A DNA stretch of 64,000 nucleotides from Embleya sp049739465 (GTDB lineage Bacteria > Actinomycetota > Actinomycetes > Streptomycetales > Streptomycetaceae): NCBI RefSeq assembly GCF_049739465.1, contig NZ_JBMHHY010000014.1, positions 124,001-188,000 of the forward strand. The letters are read 5' to 3'. The first letter of the stretch is position 1. Each line of letters opens with the position of its first letter. The translations under genes and the position numbers were made by a program. Below, piece after piece: positions 50,776-59,772 of this stretch. Under the pieces are notes generated by a model. That model was not told the origin of the DNA. It saw only the letters and a program-made list of their open reading frames with translations, and searched no databases.

Positions 50776-51452
50776 CCGACGCCCTGCTCAGCGGCCGCGA
50801 CCTGCACAAGACCTACGGCGCGACCCCCGCCCTGGCCGGCGCGGAGTTCACCATCCGGGCGGGCGAAGTGGTCGCCATCATGGGCCCGTCCGGCTCCGGC
50901 AAGTCGACCCTGCTGCACTGCCTGGCCGGCATCGTGCGCCCCGACTCCGGGGTGATCCACTACGCCGGCCGCGAGCTGACCGCGATGTCCGACGCCGGAC
51001 GCAGCGCGCTGCGCCGCAGCGACTTCGGCTTCGTCTTCCAGTTCGGCCAGTTGGTGCCCGAACTCACCTGCCTGGAGAACGTCGCGCTGCCACTGCGGCT
51101 GAACGGCGCCAAGCGCAAGACGGCCGAGGCACAGGCCCTGGACTGGATGGAGCGCCTGGAGGTCGCCGACCTCGCGCGCAAGCGGCCCGCCGAGGTCTCC
51201 GGTGGCCAGGGTCAGCGGATCGCGGTGGCCCGCGCCCTGGTGATCCGCCCCAAGGTGGTCTTCGCGGACGAGCCCACCGGCGCGCTGGACTCGCTCAACG
51301 GCGAACGTGTCATGCACCTGCTGATCGAGGCGGCCCGCGCCACGAACGCCGCCGTCGTACTGGTCACCCACGAAGCCCGGATCGCCGCCTACTCCGACCG
51401 CGAGATCGTCGTCCGCGACGGCCGGTCCCAGGACCTGGCGCGCGCCGCGTGA
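50772..51452 (+). CDS. ABC transporter ATP-binding protein (MacB/LolD type)
   Basis: This 226-residue ATPase starts at GTG 50772, overlapping the PadR stop. Walker A GPSGSGKST (about residues 38-46), Q-loop VFQFGQLVPE, signature VSGGQGQRIAVARAL, Walker B VVFADEPTGALD and H-loop VTHEARIAAYSD are all present. The next gene is its permease. The likely role is resistance to antimicrobial agents. Confidence 0.93.
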   Translation: MTDALLSGRDLHKTYGATPALAGAEFTIRAGEVVAIMGPSGSGKSTLLHCLAGIVRPDSGVIHYAGRELTAMSDAGRSALRRSDFGFVFQFGQLVPELTCLENVALPLRLNGAKRKTAEAQALDWMERLEVADLARKRPAEVSGGQGQRIAVARALVIRPKVVFADEPTGALDSLNGERVMHLLIEAARATNAAVVLVTHEARIAAYSDREIVVRDGRSQDLARAA

Positions 51453-53764
51453 ACGTGTTCGGCAATCTCGGGATGGGCGCGGGATTCGCGGTCACCGGCG
51501 GCCGGGAGGGCTGGACCCGCACGCTGCTGACCGCGATCGGCGTCGGCCTGGGCGTGGCCCTGCTGCTGCTGACCACGGCGATACTCGGCGCGCTGTCCGC
51601 GCGCGACCAGCGCGGCAACGACCGGCTCGAGCACATCACGTTCGTGCCGCAGGCCGCCGCGAACACGCTGCTCGTCGGCATGTCCGAGGGCACCACCTAC
51701 CGGGGCAAGGACATCCGCGGCCGGCTGCTGCGCGCGGAGGGCGCCCACCCGCCGATCCCGCCGGGCCTGACCAAGGTGCCCGCACCGGGCGAGATGGTCG
51801 TCTCGCCCGCGCTGGCCGACCTGCTCGGCTCGGACCGGGGCCGGCTGCTGCGCGAGCGGCTGCCCTACCGGATCACCGGCACGATCGGCGACCGGGGCCT
51901 GCTCGGCCCGAACGAACTGGCCTACTACGCGGGCCACGACGCGCTCTCCGCCGAGACCGGCTCGGCGCGCCGAGTCACCAGCTACGGCGACGAGTTCCCG
52001 GCCCAGCCGCTGGACAAGCGACTGCTCCTGCTCGTCCTGGTGATGTTCGTGGTCCTGCTGATGCCGGTCGCCGTACTGATCGCCACCGCCGTGCGCTTCG
52101 GCGGCGAACGGCGCGACCGACGGCTCGCGGCGCTGCGCCTGGTCGGCGCCGACGCCAAGGCCACCCGGTGGATCGCGGCCGGCGAGGCGCTCGCCGGGTC
52201 GCTGTTCGGCCTGGCCCTCGGCCTCGGCTTCTTCCTGATCGGCCGACAACTCACCGGTGTGGCCGAGGCGTTCGACCTCAGCATCTTCCCCGGCGACCTG
52301 GATCCGAGCCTGCCGCTCGCGGTCCTGGTGGGGTGCGCGGTGCCGACCGCCGCGGTCGCGGTGACACTGTTCGCCATGCGCTCGGTGGTGATCGAGCCGC
52401 TCGGCGTGGTCCGCGCCGGTGCCCCCGCCCGACGCCGGGTGTGGTGGCGACTGCTGCTGCCACTGGTGGGTCTGGGGCTGCTGGTTCCGACCATCCGCAA
52501 GAGCACGGAGCAGGGCGGCGTCAACCAGATACAGGTGGTCGCCGGCACGGTCTGCCTGCTGGCCGGCATCACCGTACTGCTGCCGTGGCTGGTCGCGATC
52601 GTCGTGTCCCGGCTCGGCGCGGGCCGGGTGCCCTGGCAACTGGCGGTCCGCCGGCTCCAGTTGGGCGGCGGCTCGGCGGCCCGATCGGTCAACGGCATCG
52701 CGGTCGCGGTGGCCGGCGCGATCGCGCTGCAGATGTTGTTCACCGGCATCGAGCACGACTACACCAGGGAGACCGGCCAGGACCCCGGCCGGGCGCAACT
52801 GTCGGTGATGTCCAACGGCCGGGTGAGCAGCGACCAGGTCGCCGAGACCACCCGGCGGATCCGGGAGACCTCAGGCGTCAAGAGCGCGTTCGGACACGGG
52901 ACCATCCAGGTCGCCGAGCGGGCCGAACACGGTCTGGGTACGTCGCTGACGGTCGGGGGCTGCGACGCGTTGCGCGAGATGGCCCGGATCGAGCGGTGCG
53001 CGGAGGGCGACACGTTTTTGCTCGAGCCCTCCGGGCCGGACCAGAGCGGGTCGCTGAACCCGGCGCCCGGGGACACCGTGATCATCGATCCGACGTACGC
53101 GGGTTCGCGGGCCACCCCGACGCCGTGGCAGATCCCGGCCACCGCCCGAACGGTGCCGGGTCGGGCGGACGCGAGCGGGCGCCGGTACCACGGGCTGTTG
53201 GCGACGCCGAGCGCGGTGCCGCCGGCCGCGAACCGGCGTCTGGAGTACTCCTTCGAGGTACAGCTTGACCCGGCGGTCCCGAACGCCGACGATCTGGTGC
53301 GCAACGCGGTCGCCCGGGCCGATCCGCTGGCCAGCACCATCGATCTGCACTGGACCACGGAGAACCACCGGTTCAAGAGCGTGCGTACGGCGCTGTTCAT
53401 CGGCACGACCGTGGTGCTGCTGATGATCGGCGCGAGTCTCCTGGTCAGCATGCTGGAGCAGTTGCGCGAGCGGCGGAAACTGCTGTCCGTGCTGGTCGCG
53501 TTCGGCACCAGGCGCAGCACGCTGAGTTGGTCGATCCTCTATCAGACGGCGGTTCCGGTCGCCCTCGGGCTGATTCTCGCGACGGCCACGGGCGTGGGCC
53601 TGGGTGCGGCGCTGCTCGGCATGGTGGCTCGACCGTTCGCCCTTGACTGGGGCGCGATGGCGGCGATGACCGGGATCGGTGCGGCCGTGGTGGCGCTGGT
53701 CACGCTGCTGAGCCTGCCGCCGCTGTGGCGCCTGATGCGCCCGGACGGACTGCGCACCGAATAG
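51449..53764 (+). CDS. ABC transporter permease with FtsX domains
   Basis: This 771-residue permease starts at GTG 51449, overlapping the ATPase stop. It has an N-terminal helix (LLTAIGVGLGVALLLLTTAI), an extracytoplasmic domain, an FtsX core (RFGGERRDRRLAALRLVGAD) with helices to about residue 470, a second extracytoplasmic domain with conserved-looking cysteines (GGCDALREMARIERCAEG), and a C-terminal FtsX domain (EQLRERRKLLSVLVAFGTRR). It forms the exporter with the upstream ATPase. Confidence 0.9.
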   Translation: MNVFGNLGMGAGFAVTGGREGWTRTLLTAIGVGLGVALLLLTTAILGALSARDQRGNDRLEHITFVPQAAANTLLVGMSEGTTYRGKDIRGRLLRAEGAHPPIPPGLTKVPAPGEMVVSPALADLLGSDRGRLLRERLPYRITGTIGDRGLLGPNELAYYAGHDALSAETGSARRVTSYGDEFPAQPLDKRLLLLVLVMFVVLLMPVAVLIATAVRFGGERRDRRLAALRLVGADAKATRWIAAGEALAGSLFGLALGLGFFLIGRQLTGVAEAFDLSIFPGDLDPSLPLAVLVGCAVPTAAVAVTLFAMRSVVIEPLGVVRAGAPARRRVWWRLLLPLVGLGLLVPTIRKSTEQGGVNQIQVVAGTVCLLAGITVLLPWLVAIVVSRLGAGRVPWQLAVRRLQLGGGSAARSVNGIAVAVAGAIALQMLFTGIEHDYTRETGQDPGRAQLSVMSNGRVSSDQVAETTRRIRETSGVKSAFGHGTIQVAERAEHGLGTSLTVGGCDALREMARIERCAEGDTFLLEPSGPDQSGSLNPAPGDTVIIDPTYAGSRATPTPWQIPATARTVPGRADASGRRYHGLLATPSAVPPAANRRLEYSFEVQLDPAVPNADDLVRNAVARADPLASTIDLHWTTENHRFKSVRTALFIGTTVVLLMIGASLLVSMLEQLRERRKLLSVLVAFGTRRSTLSWSILYQTAVPVALGLILATATGVGLGAALLGMVARPFALDWGAMAAMTGIGAAVVALVTLLSLPPLWRLMRPDGLRTE

Positions 53765-53767
53765 CAC

Positions 53768-53822
53768 GCAACGGGCGGTGCCCGAGGCACGGATGTTCCG
53801 GGCCTCGGGCACCGCTCGTTGC
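53768..53822 (+). terminator. Strong hairpin terminator after the PadR-ABC operon
   Basis: GCAACGGGCGGTGCCCGAGG (starting 53768) pairs with the arm ending at 53822 (from GCCTCGGGCACCGCTCGTTG) at 20 of 21 positions, across a 13-base loop. Transcription likely stops here before the secreted hydrolase gene. Confidence 0.75.
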
Positions 53823-53987
53823 CCGGCCACGGGTTCGGCGTCGGCCCGTGGGGTGGGCGGCGGGCGCTCGACGGCGGGGTGCGGTACCGGGGGTGGACGG
53901 CGAAGTCGGGCCCTGGGTGCGACCCGCGCGGGTGGCCCGCCGGGGGAGCGTGGGGGCGACCCTGCCGTCGATTTCCCTTGGAGAGCC

Positions 53988-55193
53988 ATGAGTTCCATTG
54001 ATGTGACGCGCCGTCAGGCGATCGGGCTGAGTCTGGGCGCGGGTGCGCTGCTCGCCGGTGGGGTGCTCGGCGCGGGAGCGGGTCCGGCCGCTGCGGCTGC
54101 CCCGAACGGCACGTTTCGGGCGACGCTGCCCGGGCCCACCGGTCCGCATCCGGTGGGCACCGTGTCGCTGCACCTGATCGACGCCACGCGGCGGGTTCCG
54201 TGGGTGCCCGAGCACCCGTTGCGCGAGCTGATGATCACCCTGTGGTACCCGGCCCGCGCCGGACATCGGTATCCGCGCGCGCCGTGGCTGCCGGCCGGCT
54301 CGGCGGAGGCGTTCGGACTCGACGGCGGCTTCCCGCCGGGGACCTTCCGGGCCCCGGTGACCCACGGGCACGACGGCGCGCCCGTCCAGGGCTGCCTGGG
54401 CCGGTTGCCCGTGGTGGTGTTCTCGACCGGCAAGAACGGGTCGCGGTTCGGCTGCACGCTGATCTGCGAGGAGTTGGCCGGCCGGGGATATCTGGTGGTC
54501 GCGCTCGACCACCCGTACTGCGGCCTCGCCGTGGAGTTCCCGGACGGCACGGTGATCCCGGCCATCCCCGACGCGACGCGGGACGCACACGGCATCGCGG
54601 CGGCGCGGGTGGCGGACACCCGGTTCGTGCTCGACGCGCTCGAGGTGCTGGACGCCGGCGGCAATCCGGACGTGGACCGGCATCCGCTGCCGGCCGGCCT
54701 CGCGAGCGCGTTCGATCTGTCCCGGGTGGCCATGTTCGGCTACTCGCTCGGCGGCGGGACCGTGGCCGCGTCGATGTACGAGGACGACCGGATCCTCGCC
54801 GGACTCAGCCTGGACGGCGCGGTGTACGGACCGGTGCAGTCGGCCGGACTGGACCGGCCCTACCTGCCGCTGGACCTCAACAAGAGTTCGCGCGCGATCC
54901 CGGCGCTGGCCGAGTTCTGGTCGCATCTGCGCGGGTGGCGGCTGAACCTGCGGGTGGAGGAGACCAAGCACATCTCGCTCGGCGACGAGGAACTGATCGT
55001 CCCGCAGGCCGCCGCCTGGCTGGGCTGGTCGGCGCAGCAGGTCGCGGACCTGATCGGGACGTTGCGCCCCGAGCGCGCGCTGGCGATCCAGCGGGCGTAT
55101 CCGAGGGCGTTCTTCGACCTGCATCTACGGCACGAGGGGCGGCTGTTGGCGGGGCCGTCGCCGCGGTTCCCGGAGGTCCGGTTCCTGCCGTAG
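53988..55193 (+). CDS. Secreted alpha/beta hydrolase (PAF-acetylhydrolase-like), Tat-type signal
   Basis: The 401-residue preprotein begins with a twin-arginine-like signal (VTRRQAIGLSLGAGALLAGG, then Ala-rich cleavage region about residue 36). The catalytic nucleophile is in MFGYSLGGGTVAAS, with oxyanion residues in VVVFSTGKNGSRFG. The segment LVVALDHPYCGLAVEFPDGT fits the PAF-acetylhydrolase/dienelactone hydrolase group. TTGGAGAG is upstream of the ATG. A role in ester hydrolysis outside the cell is likely. Confidence 0.83.
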   Translation: MSSIDVTRRQAIGLSLGAGALLAGGVLGAGAGPAAAAAPNGTFRATLPGPTGPHPVGTVSLHLIDATRRVPWVPEHPLRELMITLWYPARAGHRYPRAPWLPAGSAEAFGLDGGFPPGTFRAPVTHGHDGAPVQGCLGRLPVVVFSTGKNGSRFGCTLICEELAGRGYLVVALDHPYCGLAVEFPDGTVIPAIPDATRDAHGIAAARVADTRFVLDALEVLDAGGNPDVDRHPLPAGLASAFDLSRVAMFGYSLGGGTVAASMYEDDRILAGLSLDGAVYGPVQSAGLDRPYLPLDLNKSSRAIPALAEFWSHLRGWRLNLRVEETKHISLGDEELIVPQAAAWLGWSAQQVADLIGTLRPERALAIQRAYPRAFFDLHLRHEGRLLAGPSPRFPEVRFLP

Positions 55194-55309
55194 GCGCGGG
55201 TCCGGCTCCGGGTCCGGGCCTGATGACAGCGGCGGCCCGGGGGATCCCGACGGGGGTCGCCCGGGCCGGCGGTGGTACGGGTGATCGTGTGCGGGACCCG
55301 ACCGGCGGG

Positions 55310-56122
55310 TCACACCTTGCGTGCGACCGCGCCGAACTGGGGGACGATGGGCGGGAGTTCGCCGTCGACGGCATCCGCGCGCCAGCGGGCGCAGGAGACG
55401 ATGCCGGGTTCGAGCAACTCCAGGTCGGCGAAGAAGCGGGTGAACTCGGCCAGGCTGCGCGCGGTGATCGGCGGCTTGGCGTTCTCGTTCCAGAACCGCA
55501 TCGCCTCGATGTTGCCCTCGCCGCCGAGTTCGATGGTCGGGTGGGTCACCACCAGGTAGCTGCCCACGGGCACCGCGGCCATCAGTCGGCGGACGATGTC
55601 CACGGCCGTGTCGGTGTCCAGGATGAAGTTGAGGCTGCCCAGCAACATCACCGCGACCGGCCGCTCGAAGTCCAGCGTCGCCTTGGCGGCGGTGATGATG
55701 GCGTCCGGGTAGTGCGCGTCCGCGTCGATGTAGTCGGTGGCGCCCTCGGGGGTGCTGGTGAGCAGCGCCCGGGCGTGCGCCAGGACCAGCGGGTCGTTGT
55801 CCACGTAGACGATCCGCGCCCGGGGGTTCACCCGCTGGGCGACCTCGTGTGTGTTGTCCGCGGTGGGCAGCCCGGTGCCGATGTCCAGGAACTGGTCCAC
55901 GCCCGCCTCGCCGGCCAGGAAGCGCACCGCGCGACCGAGGAACACCCGGTCCGCCCTGGCCACTTCGCCGATGCTGGGGAACATGTCGGTGACGTGGTCG
56001 CCGACCCGGCGATCGATCGGGTAGTTGTCCTTGCCGCCCAGCCAGTGGTTCCAGACCCGGGCGTTGTGCGCCACGTCCTGCCCGGAAGTCGGCTGGCCGT
56101 CGGTCGGTCGACTCTCGCTCAC
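55310..56122 (-). CDS. SAM-dependent methyltransferase of DUF574 family
   Basis: This 270-residue protein has the DUF574 pattern NARVWNHWLGGKDNYPIDRR, VDQFLDIGTGLPTADNTHEV, IVYVDNDPLVLAHARALL and MRFWNENAKPPITARSLAEF. DUF574 methyltransferases are abundant in Streptomyces; their substrates are not established. The start is GTG 56122, with AAAGGAA upstream. A second family member lies at 57218, on the other side of the sigma-like gene. Confidence 0.88.
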   Translation of the reverse strand: MSESRPTDGQPTSGQDVAHNARVWNHWLGGKDNYPIDRRVGDHVTDMFPSIGEVARADRVFLGRAVRFLAGEAGVDQFLDIGTGLPTADNTHEVAQRVNPRARIVYVDNDPLVLAHARALLTSTPEGATDYIDADAHYPDAIITAAKATLDFERPVAVMLLGSLNFILDTDTAVDIVRRLMAAVPVGSYLVVTHPTIELGGEGNIEAMRFWNENAKPPITARSLAEFTRFFADLELLEPGIVSCARWRADAVDGELPPIVPQFGAVARKV

Positions 56123-56618
56123 GGCGGTGGTTCCTTTTCCTGTACGCCATTCATTCGGCAAAACCGAGGCCGGTATTTCGAAAAACGGCGGCGCGGACGG
56201 GCATCTTGATCTATGCCCGATCCATTGTGCCAGGCGGCCGGCGCTCGGGTCGGTCCGGTGCCGGGCCGTGTCCGGCCGACGCCACCGCGTCGCCGGCCCG
56301 ACCCACCGCGGTCGGCCGGCGCGCTCGGTCACGGGGGCGGCGCGCCCGGCCGGCGCACGTCCGCCGGCGGCGTCGCGGCGGGTGCTCGACCACCGCGTCG
56401 GCCCGGGGACGGGTGTGGCGTCGACCCTTTGCACCTGCATTTGCATACGTATCACCCGCAGGGATGGATTCGCCGCCGACGCGGGTCCGCCACCGGCCCG
56501 GTGTCGCAAATCGGGCCCGGGAAACGGCGCGGAGTGTGGAGTATGTGAATGTCCGGCTCCGGCCGCACGCTGCACCGGTGCGGGCGCGTGCGCCGGGAAC
56601 CGGGAGGAGGTACACGGG
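56123..56618. promoter_or_regulatory. 496-bp divergent intergenic region between DUF574 and sigma-like genes
   Basis: No gene with start signals is seen. AT-rich patches include TTTGCACCTGCATTTGCATA near 56427 and GTATGTG near 56541. GGGAAAC at 56519 and GTAT at 56541 are spaced like a weak ECF sigma promoter. These are promoter hints only. Confidence 0.35.
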
Positions 56619-57140
56619 ATGAATGTCCGAGGGGGCGGCGACAGGCTGATACCCGGTGCGGCGCGGCCCGACCGGGCCGACGTCCTCGGCCTTGCCGACG
56701 GGCCCGCGCGCGCCTCGCTCGACTTCATCGCGTTCTGCCTGCTGCACCGGGCACGTTGGGCGCAATACGCCGGAGTGCGGATGGGGGATCCGGTCCGGGG
56801 CGAGTGGGCCGTGCGCTCGGCGGTCGCCGAACTGGCCACGAACTGGGCGGACATCCTGCGCGGGCCCAACCCGGCCGCCGGAGCGTGGCGGATCCTGGGC
56901 CGGACGGTGACCCGCTCGCGTGCCCCCGCGCGGGACACCCTGCATGACGCGCTGCCGTGGCCGCAGGCGGACGCCGTGGTGCTGCACTATCGGCTGGGCA
57001 TGACGCTCACCGCGACCGCCGAGCTGATGGGCGCCGACCCGCCGGAGATCGCCGCCCACCTGGTCCTCGCCGAACGCAGCCTGCCGACCGACGTGGTCAA
57101 GACCCTGGGGCGCCGCCCCGATTGCGACGCGGGCGATTGA
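56619..57140 (+). CDS. Sigma-like helix-turn-helix protein
   Basis: The 173-residue protein has an ECF sigma-like layout. A helical N-terminal region comes first (SLDFIAFCLLHRARWAQYAG, VRSAVAELATNWADIL), then a region-4-like helix-turn-helix near the end (DAVVLHYRLGMTLTATAELM, then GADPPEIAAHLVLAERSL). GGAGGAGG lies before the ATG at 56619. It is divergent from one DUF574 gene and precedes the second by 77 bases. Whether it directs RNA polymerase is not shown. Confidence 0.65.
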   Translation: MNVRGGGDRLIPGAARPDRADVLGLADGPARASLDFIAFCLLHRARWAQYAGVRMGDPVRGEWAVRSAVAELATNWADILRGPNPAAGAWRILGRTVTRSRAPARDTLHDALPWPQADAVVLHYRLGMTLTATAELMGADPPEIAAHLVLAERSLPTDVVKTLGRRPDCDAGD

Positions 57141-57217
57141 GGGGTCCCACGCCCGTGTCGGTCGCGCCCGGCATGGGAGGCTGGGACGGTACGTGGCGAA
57201 CTCGACGAGGGGGCACC

Positions 57218-58030
57218 ATGGGGAGCGCGGAGCGGCCGGCCTTCGAAATCGACGTGGACACACCCAGCGCGGCGCGGATGTACGACTGGTATCTCGGCGG
57301 CACCGACAACTACCCGGCCGATCGCGCGGCCTGCGCGGAACTGCTCAAGATCGTCCCCAGCACGCGCGAACTCGCGTGCAACAACCGGGCGTTCCTGCAA
57401 CGTGTGGTTCGGGTGCTGGCCGCCGAATACGGCGTACGGCAGTTCCTGGACCACGGCTCGGGCCTGCCCACCCGGGACAACGTGCACCAGGTCGCCCAGC
57501 GAGTGGACCCCGCCGCCCGGGTGGTCTACGTGGACAACGACCCCATCGTCCTGGCGCACGGCCGGATGTTGCTGGAGGAGAACGACAACACCGCCGTCAT
57601 CCAGGCCGACATGACCGACACCGCGGGCATCTTCGGGCATGCCGAGGTCCGGCGGCTGATCCGAGCGGACGAGCCGGTCGCCGCGTTGTTCGTCTCGGTG
57701 CTGCACTGCCTGCCGGAATCGGCCGAACCGGCCGCGCTGATCCGCCGGGTCGCCGACCGGCTGGCCCCGGGCAGCTTCCTGGTGATCTGCCAACTGGTCA
57801 GCGAGGACCCGGCGATCCGCGACGGGGTCAGCGACTTCATGGCCGAGGCGACCGGCGGCAACTGGGGCCGGGTCCGCGAACCCGCCCAGGTGGACGCCTA
57901 CTTCGCCGGACTGACCATCCTGGAGCCGGGCCTGGTCGAGGTCTCCACCTGGCGACCCGACTCGCACGTCACCGCCCGTCAGGAGACCGACGAGTGGATC
58001 GAGTACGGCGGCCTGGCCCGGATTCCCTGA
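57218..58030 (+). CDS. SAM-dependent methyltransferase of DUF574 family
   Basis: This 270-residue protein is a second DUF574 member, with MYDWYLGGTDNYPADRAACA, FLDHGSGLPTRDNVHQVAQR, VVYVDNDPIVLAHGRMLL and a C-terminal GLVEVSTWRPDSH. It differs from the upstream copy throughout, so the two are old paralogues, not recent duplicates. It ends shortly before the convergent XRE gene. Confidence 0.88.
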   Translation: MGSAERPAFEIDVDTPSAARMYDWYLGGTDNYPADRAACAELLKIVPSTRELACNNRAFLQRVVRVLAAEYGVRQFLDHGSGLPTRDNVHQVAQRVDPAARVVYVDNDPIVLAHGRMLLEENDNTAVIQADMTDTAGIFGHAEVRRLIRADEPVAALFVSVLHCLPESAEPAALIRRVADRLAPGSFLVICQLVSEDPAIRDGVSDFMAEATGGNWGRVREPAQVDAYFAGLTILEPGLVEVSTWRPDSHVTARQETDEWIEYGGLARIP

Positions 58031-58086
58031 CCTCGGTCGGGGCCGCCCGCCGGGGCCGCCCGCCGGGGCTGACTCCCGGGCCCGGC

Positions 58087-59016
58087 TCAGTCGTTCGCGG
58101 CGGTCGCGAAGCGTCGCTCGGCCTCGCGCAACATGCGTTCGCTGGACGCGCGATCCTCGGCCACGGCCCACAGCCGCAACAGGATCTCCCGATGGGCGTC
58201 GATGTCCGCACGCCGGCTCAGATACGTCGCACCGTTGGCCTGCTCGAGATAGATCATCTCGCTCGGCCCGCCCGACGCGAAGCGCAGATGGGTCATCGGC
58301 GACGGCGGGGTGAGGCCGGCCGCACGATCGAAGCGCAACACCCGGATGTTGATCCGGTCCCGCGCCGACTCGGCCAACAGGTGGCGCAGCTGCGCGGCCA
58401 TCACCGCCGGACCCCCGACCGGCCGGCGCAAAATGCCCTCGTCGAGCAGCGCGGTCAGGTCCGGTCGGCCCTCGTCCGCGAGCAACGCCTGCCGCTGGCA
58501 GCGCAGTTCGATCCGCCGCTCGACCTCCGCGCGGGCCGCCCGAGGCAGCCCGCCGCGCACCACCGCGCGGATGTACTCGGGCACCTGGAGCAGACCCGGC
58601 ACGACGTGCACCTCGTAGGTGTCGATCCTGGTCGCCGAGTCCTCCATGCCGATCAGCCGAGCCAACCAGCCCGGCATCACGTCGCTGTAGTGGCTCCACC
58701 ACGCGGGCTCCAGCGCCTTCTTCAGCAACTCCTCCATCTCGCACAAGGATTCCTCGTCGTGGACGCCGTAGAAGCGGACCAGGTCGAAGACGTCCCGAGG
58801 CCGAGGCGGACTCTCGCCGCGCTCCAGCTGGCTGATCTTGGACATCGAGGCACGGATCGCCTCGGCCGCGTCCTTGAGACCCAGACCGTGGTCGAGGCGC
58901 AACTTGCGCAACGTCGCGCCGAGCACCTTCACGGCCGCGGCCGGGTTGCGCTGCCGTTCGAACGCCACCACGGGGGCGACCGACGACGAGACGCGGGCCG
59001 GGCGGTCGGCGGACAT
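58087..59016 (-). CDS. XRE family regulator with DUF5753 domain
   Basis: The 309-residue protein has an N-terminal helix-turn-helix (LRKLRLDHGLGLKDAAEAIR, then MSKISQLERGESPP) and a long C-terminal DUF5753-type region (GLLQVPEYIRAVVRGGLPRA, MIYLEQANGATYLS). ATG 59016 is chosen because GGAG lies five bases before it, and a GATAAT -10-like sequence around 59051-59056 would make the upstream ATG 59052 impossible. Such XRE proteins usually pair with a DUF397 gene, found here immediately upstream. Confidence 0.88.
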   Translation of the reverse strand: MSADRPARVSSSVAPVVAFERQRNPAAAVKVLGATLRKLRLDHGLGLKDAAEAIRASMSKISQLERGESPPRPRDVFDLVRFYGVHDEESLCEMEELLKKALEPAWWSHYSDVMPGWLARLIGMEDSATRIDTYEVHVVPGLLQVPEYIRAVVRGGLPRAARAEVERRIELRCQRQALLADEGRPDLTALLDEGILRRPVGGPAVMAAQLRHLLAESARDRINIRVLRFDRAAGLTPPSPMTHLRFASGGPSEMIYLEQANGATYLSRRADIDAHREILLRLWAVAEDRASSERMLREAERRFATAAND

Positions 59017-59119
59017 GCGGGCTCCAGAACTGGGCGTGTCGACCCGCGCCATTATCCCGAGCCGAACCCCGCGTGTCCGTGGATCCGGCGACCGGGCCCG
59101 GTGCCGGTCGTGCGCGCGG

Positions 59120-59353
59120 TCAGTCGATCAGGGCGTCGAACTCGCCGTTGCGGGCGCCGGCGACGAACGCGGCCAACTCCGCCCGGGTGTAGACCAGGGC
59201 CGGCCCCCGGGCGAAGCGCGAATTGCGCACCGCGACCTCGCCACCGGGCAGCGCGGCCAACTCCACACAGTTCCCCTCCGCCGTGCTCGCGCTGCTCTTC
59301 ACCCAGGTCAGCGATCCGAACGAGTCCGCCGGATCCCCGTTGGTGGCACGCAT
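59120..59353 (-). CDS. DUF397 domain protein (XRE partner)
   Basis: The 77-residue protein has the DUF397 pattern FGSLTWVKSSASTAEGNCVE, VAVRNSRFARGPALVYTRAE and AAFVAGARNGEF. In Streptomyces these pair with XRE-DUF5753 regulators, often in antagonist pairs controlling development. ATG 59353 has AAGGG eight bases upstream. Same strand as the XRE gene, 103 bases before it. Confidence 0.9.
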   Translation of the reverse strand: MRATNGDPADSFGSLTWVKSSASTAEGNCVELAALPGGEVAVRNSRFARGPALVYTRAELAAFVAGARNGEFDALID

Positions 59354-59772
59354 CGTCATCACCCTTCCCGATCCGGTCCGATCGCGACCCCCACGGCGCG
59401 ATCACGGACACACAGCGGCCCGTCGGGCAAAACCACCCGCATTCGCACGAAGGACCGAGGCCAGCCTAGTCACCGAACACCGACCGGGAAGTCCCTCGAA
59501 AGAGTTCTCCCCCGACCCGGCCCACCGCCCACGACACCGCGACCGCTCGGCGCCGGCCGATTCCAACTCATCGCAGGGGCAGGCGAGTTGCCCATCCGGC
59601 TCGGCGAACGGGCCGCACCTCGACCGGGTGCGGCCGGCCGAACCGGCCCGAGCGCGTGGCTGCGAACGCCGCCCGGCCCGGCGCCGGAAACCGACCCGGG
59701 CGGCGAGGCCGAAGCCCCGGCCTTCCCGCACCCCGTCCCCTATCCTCGACCCGGACACGGGGGTGGAGCACG

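Noticed and set aside
56025..56618. Upstream extension of the sigma-like gene
   Set aside because: The long frame contains no similarity and the ATG at 56619 has a strong GGAGGAGG.
59017..59052. Longer N-terminus of the XRE regulator (ATG 59052)
   Set aside because: A -10-like GATAAT lies there, and GGAG fits the ATG at 59016.
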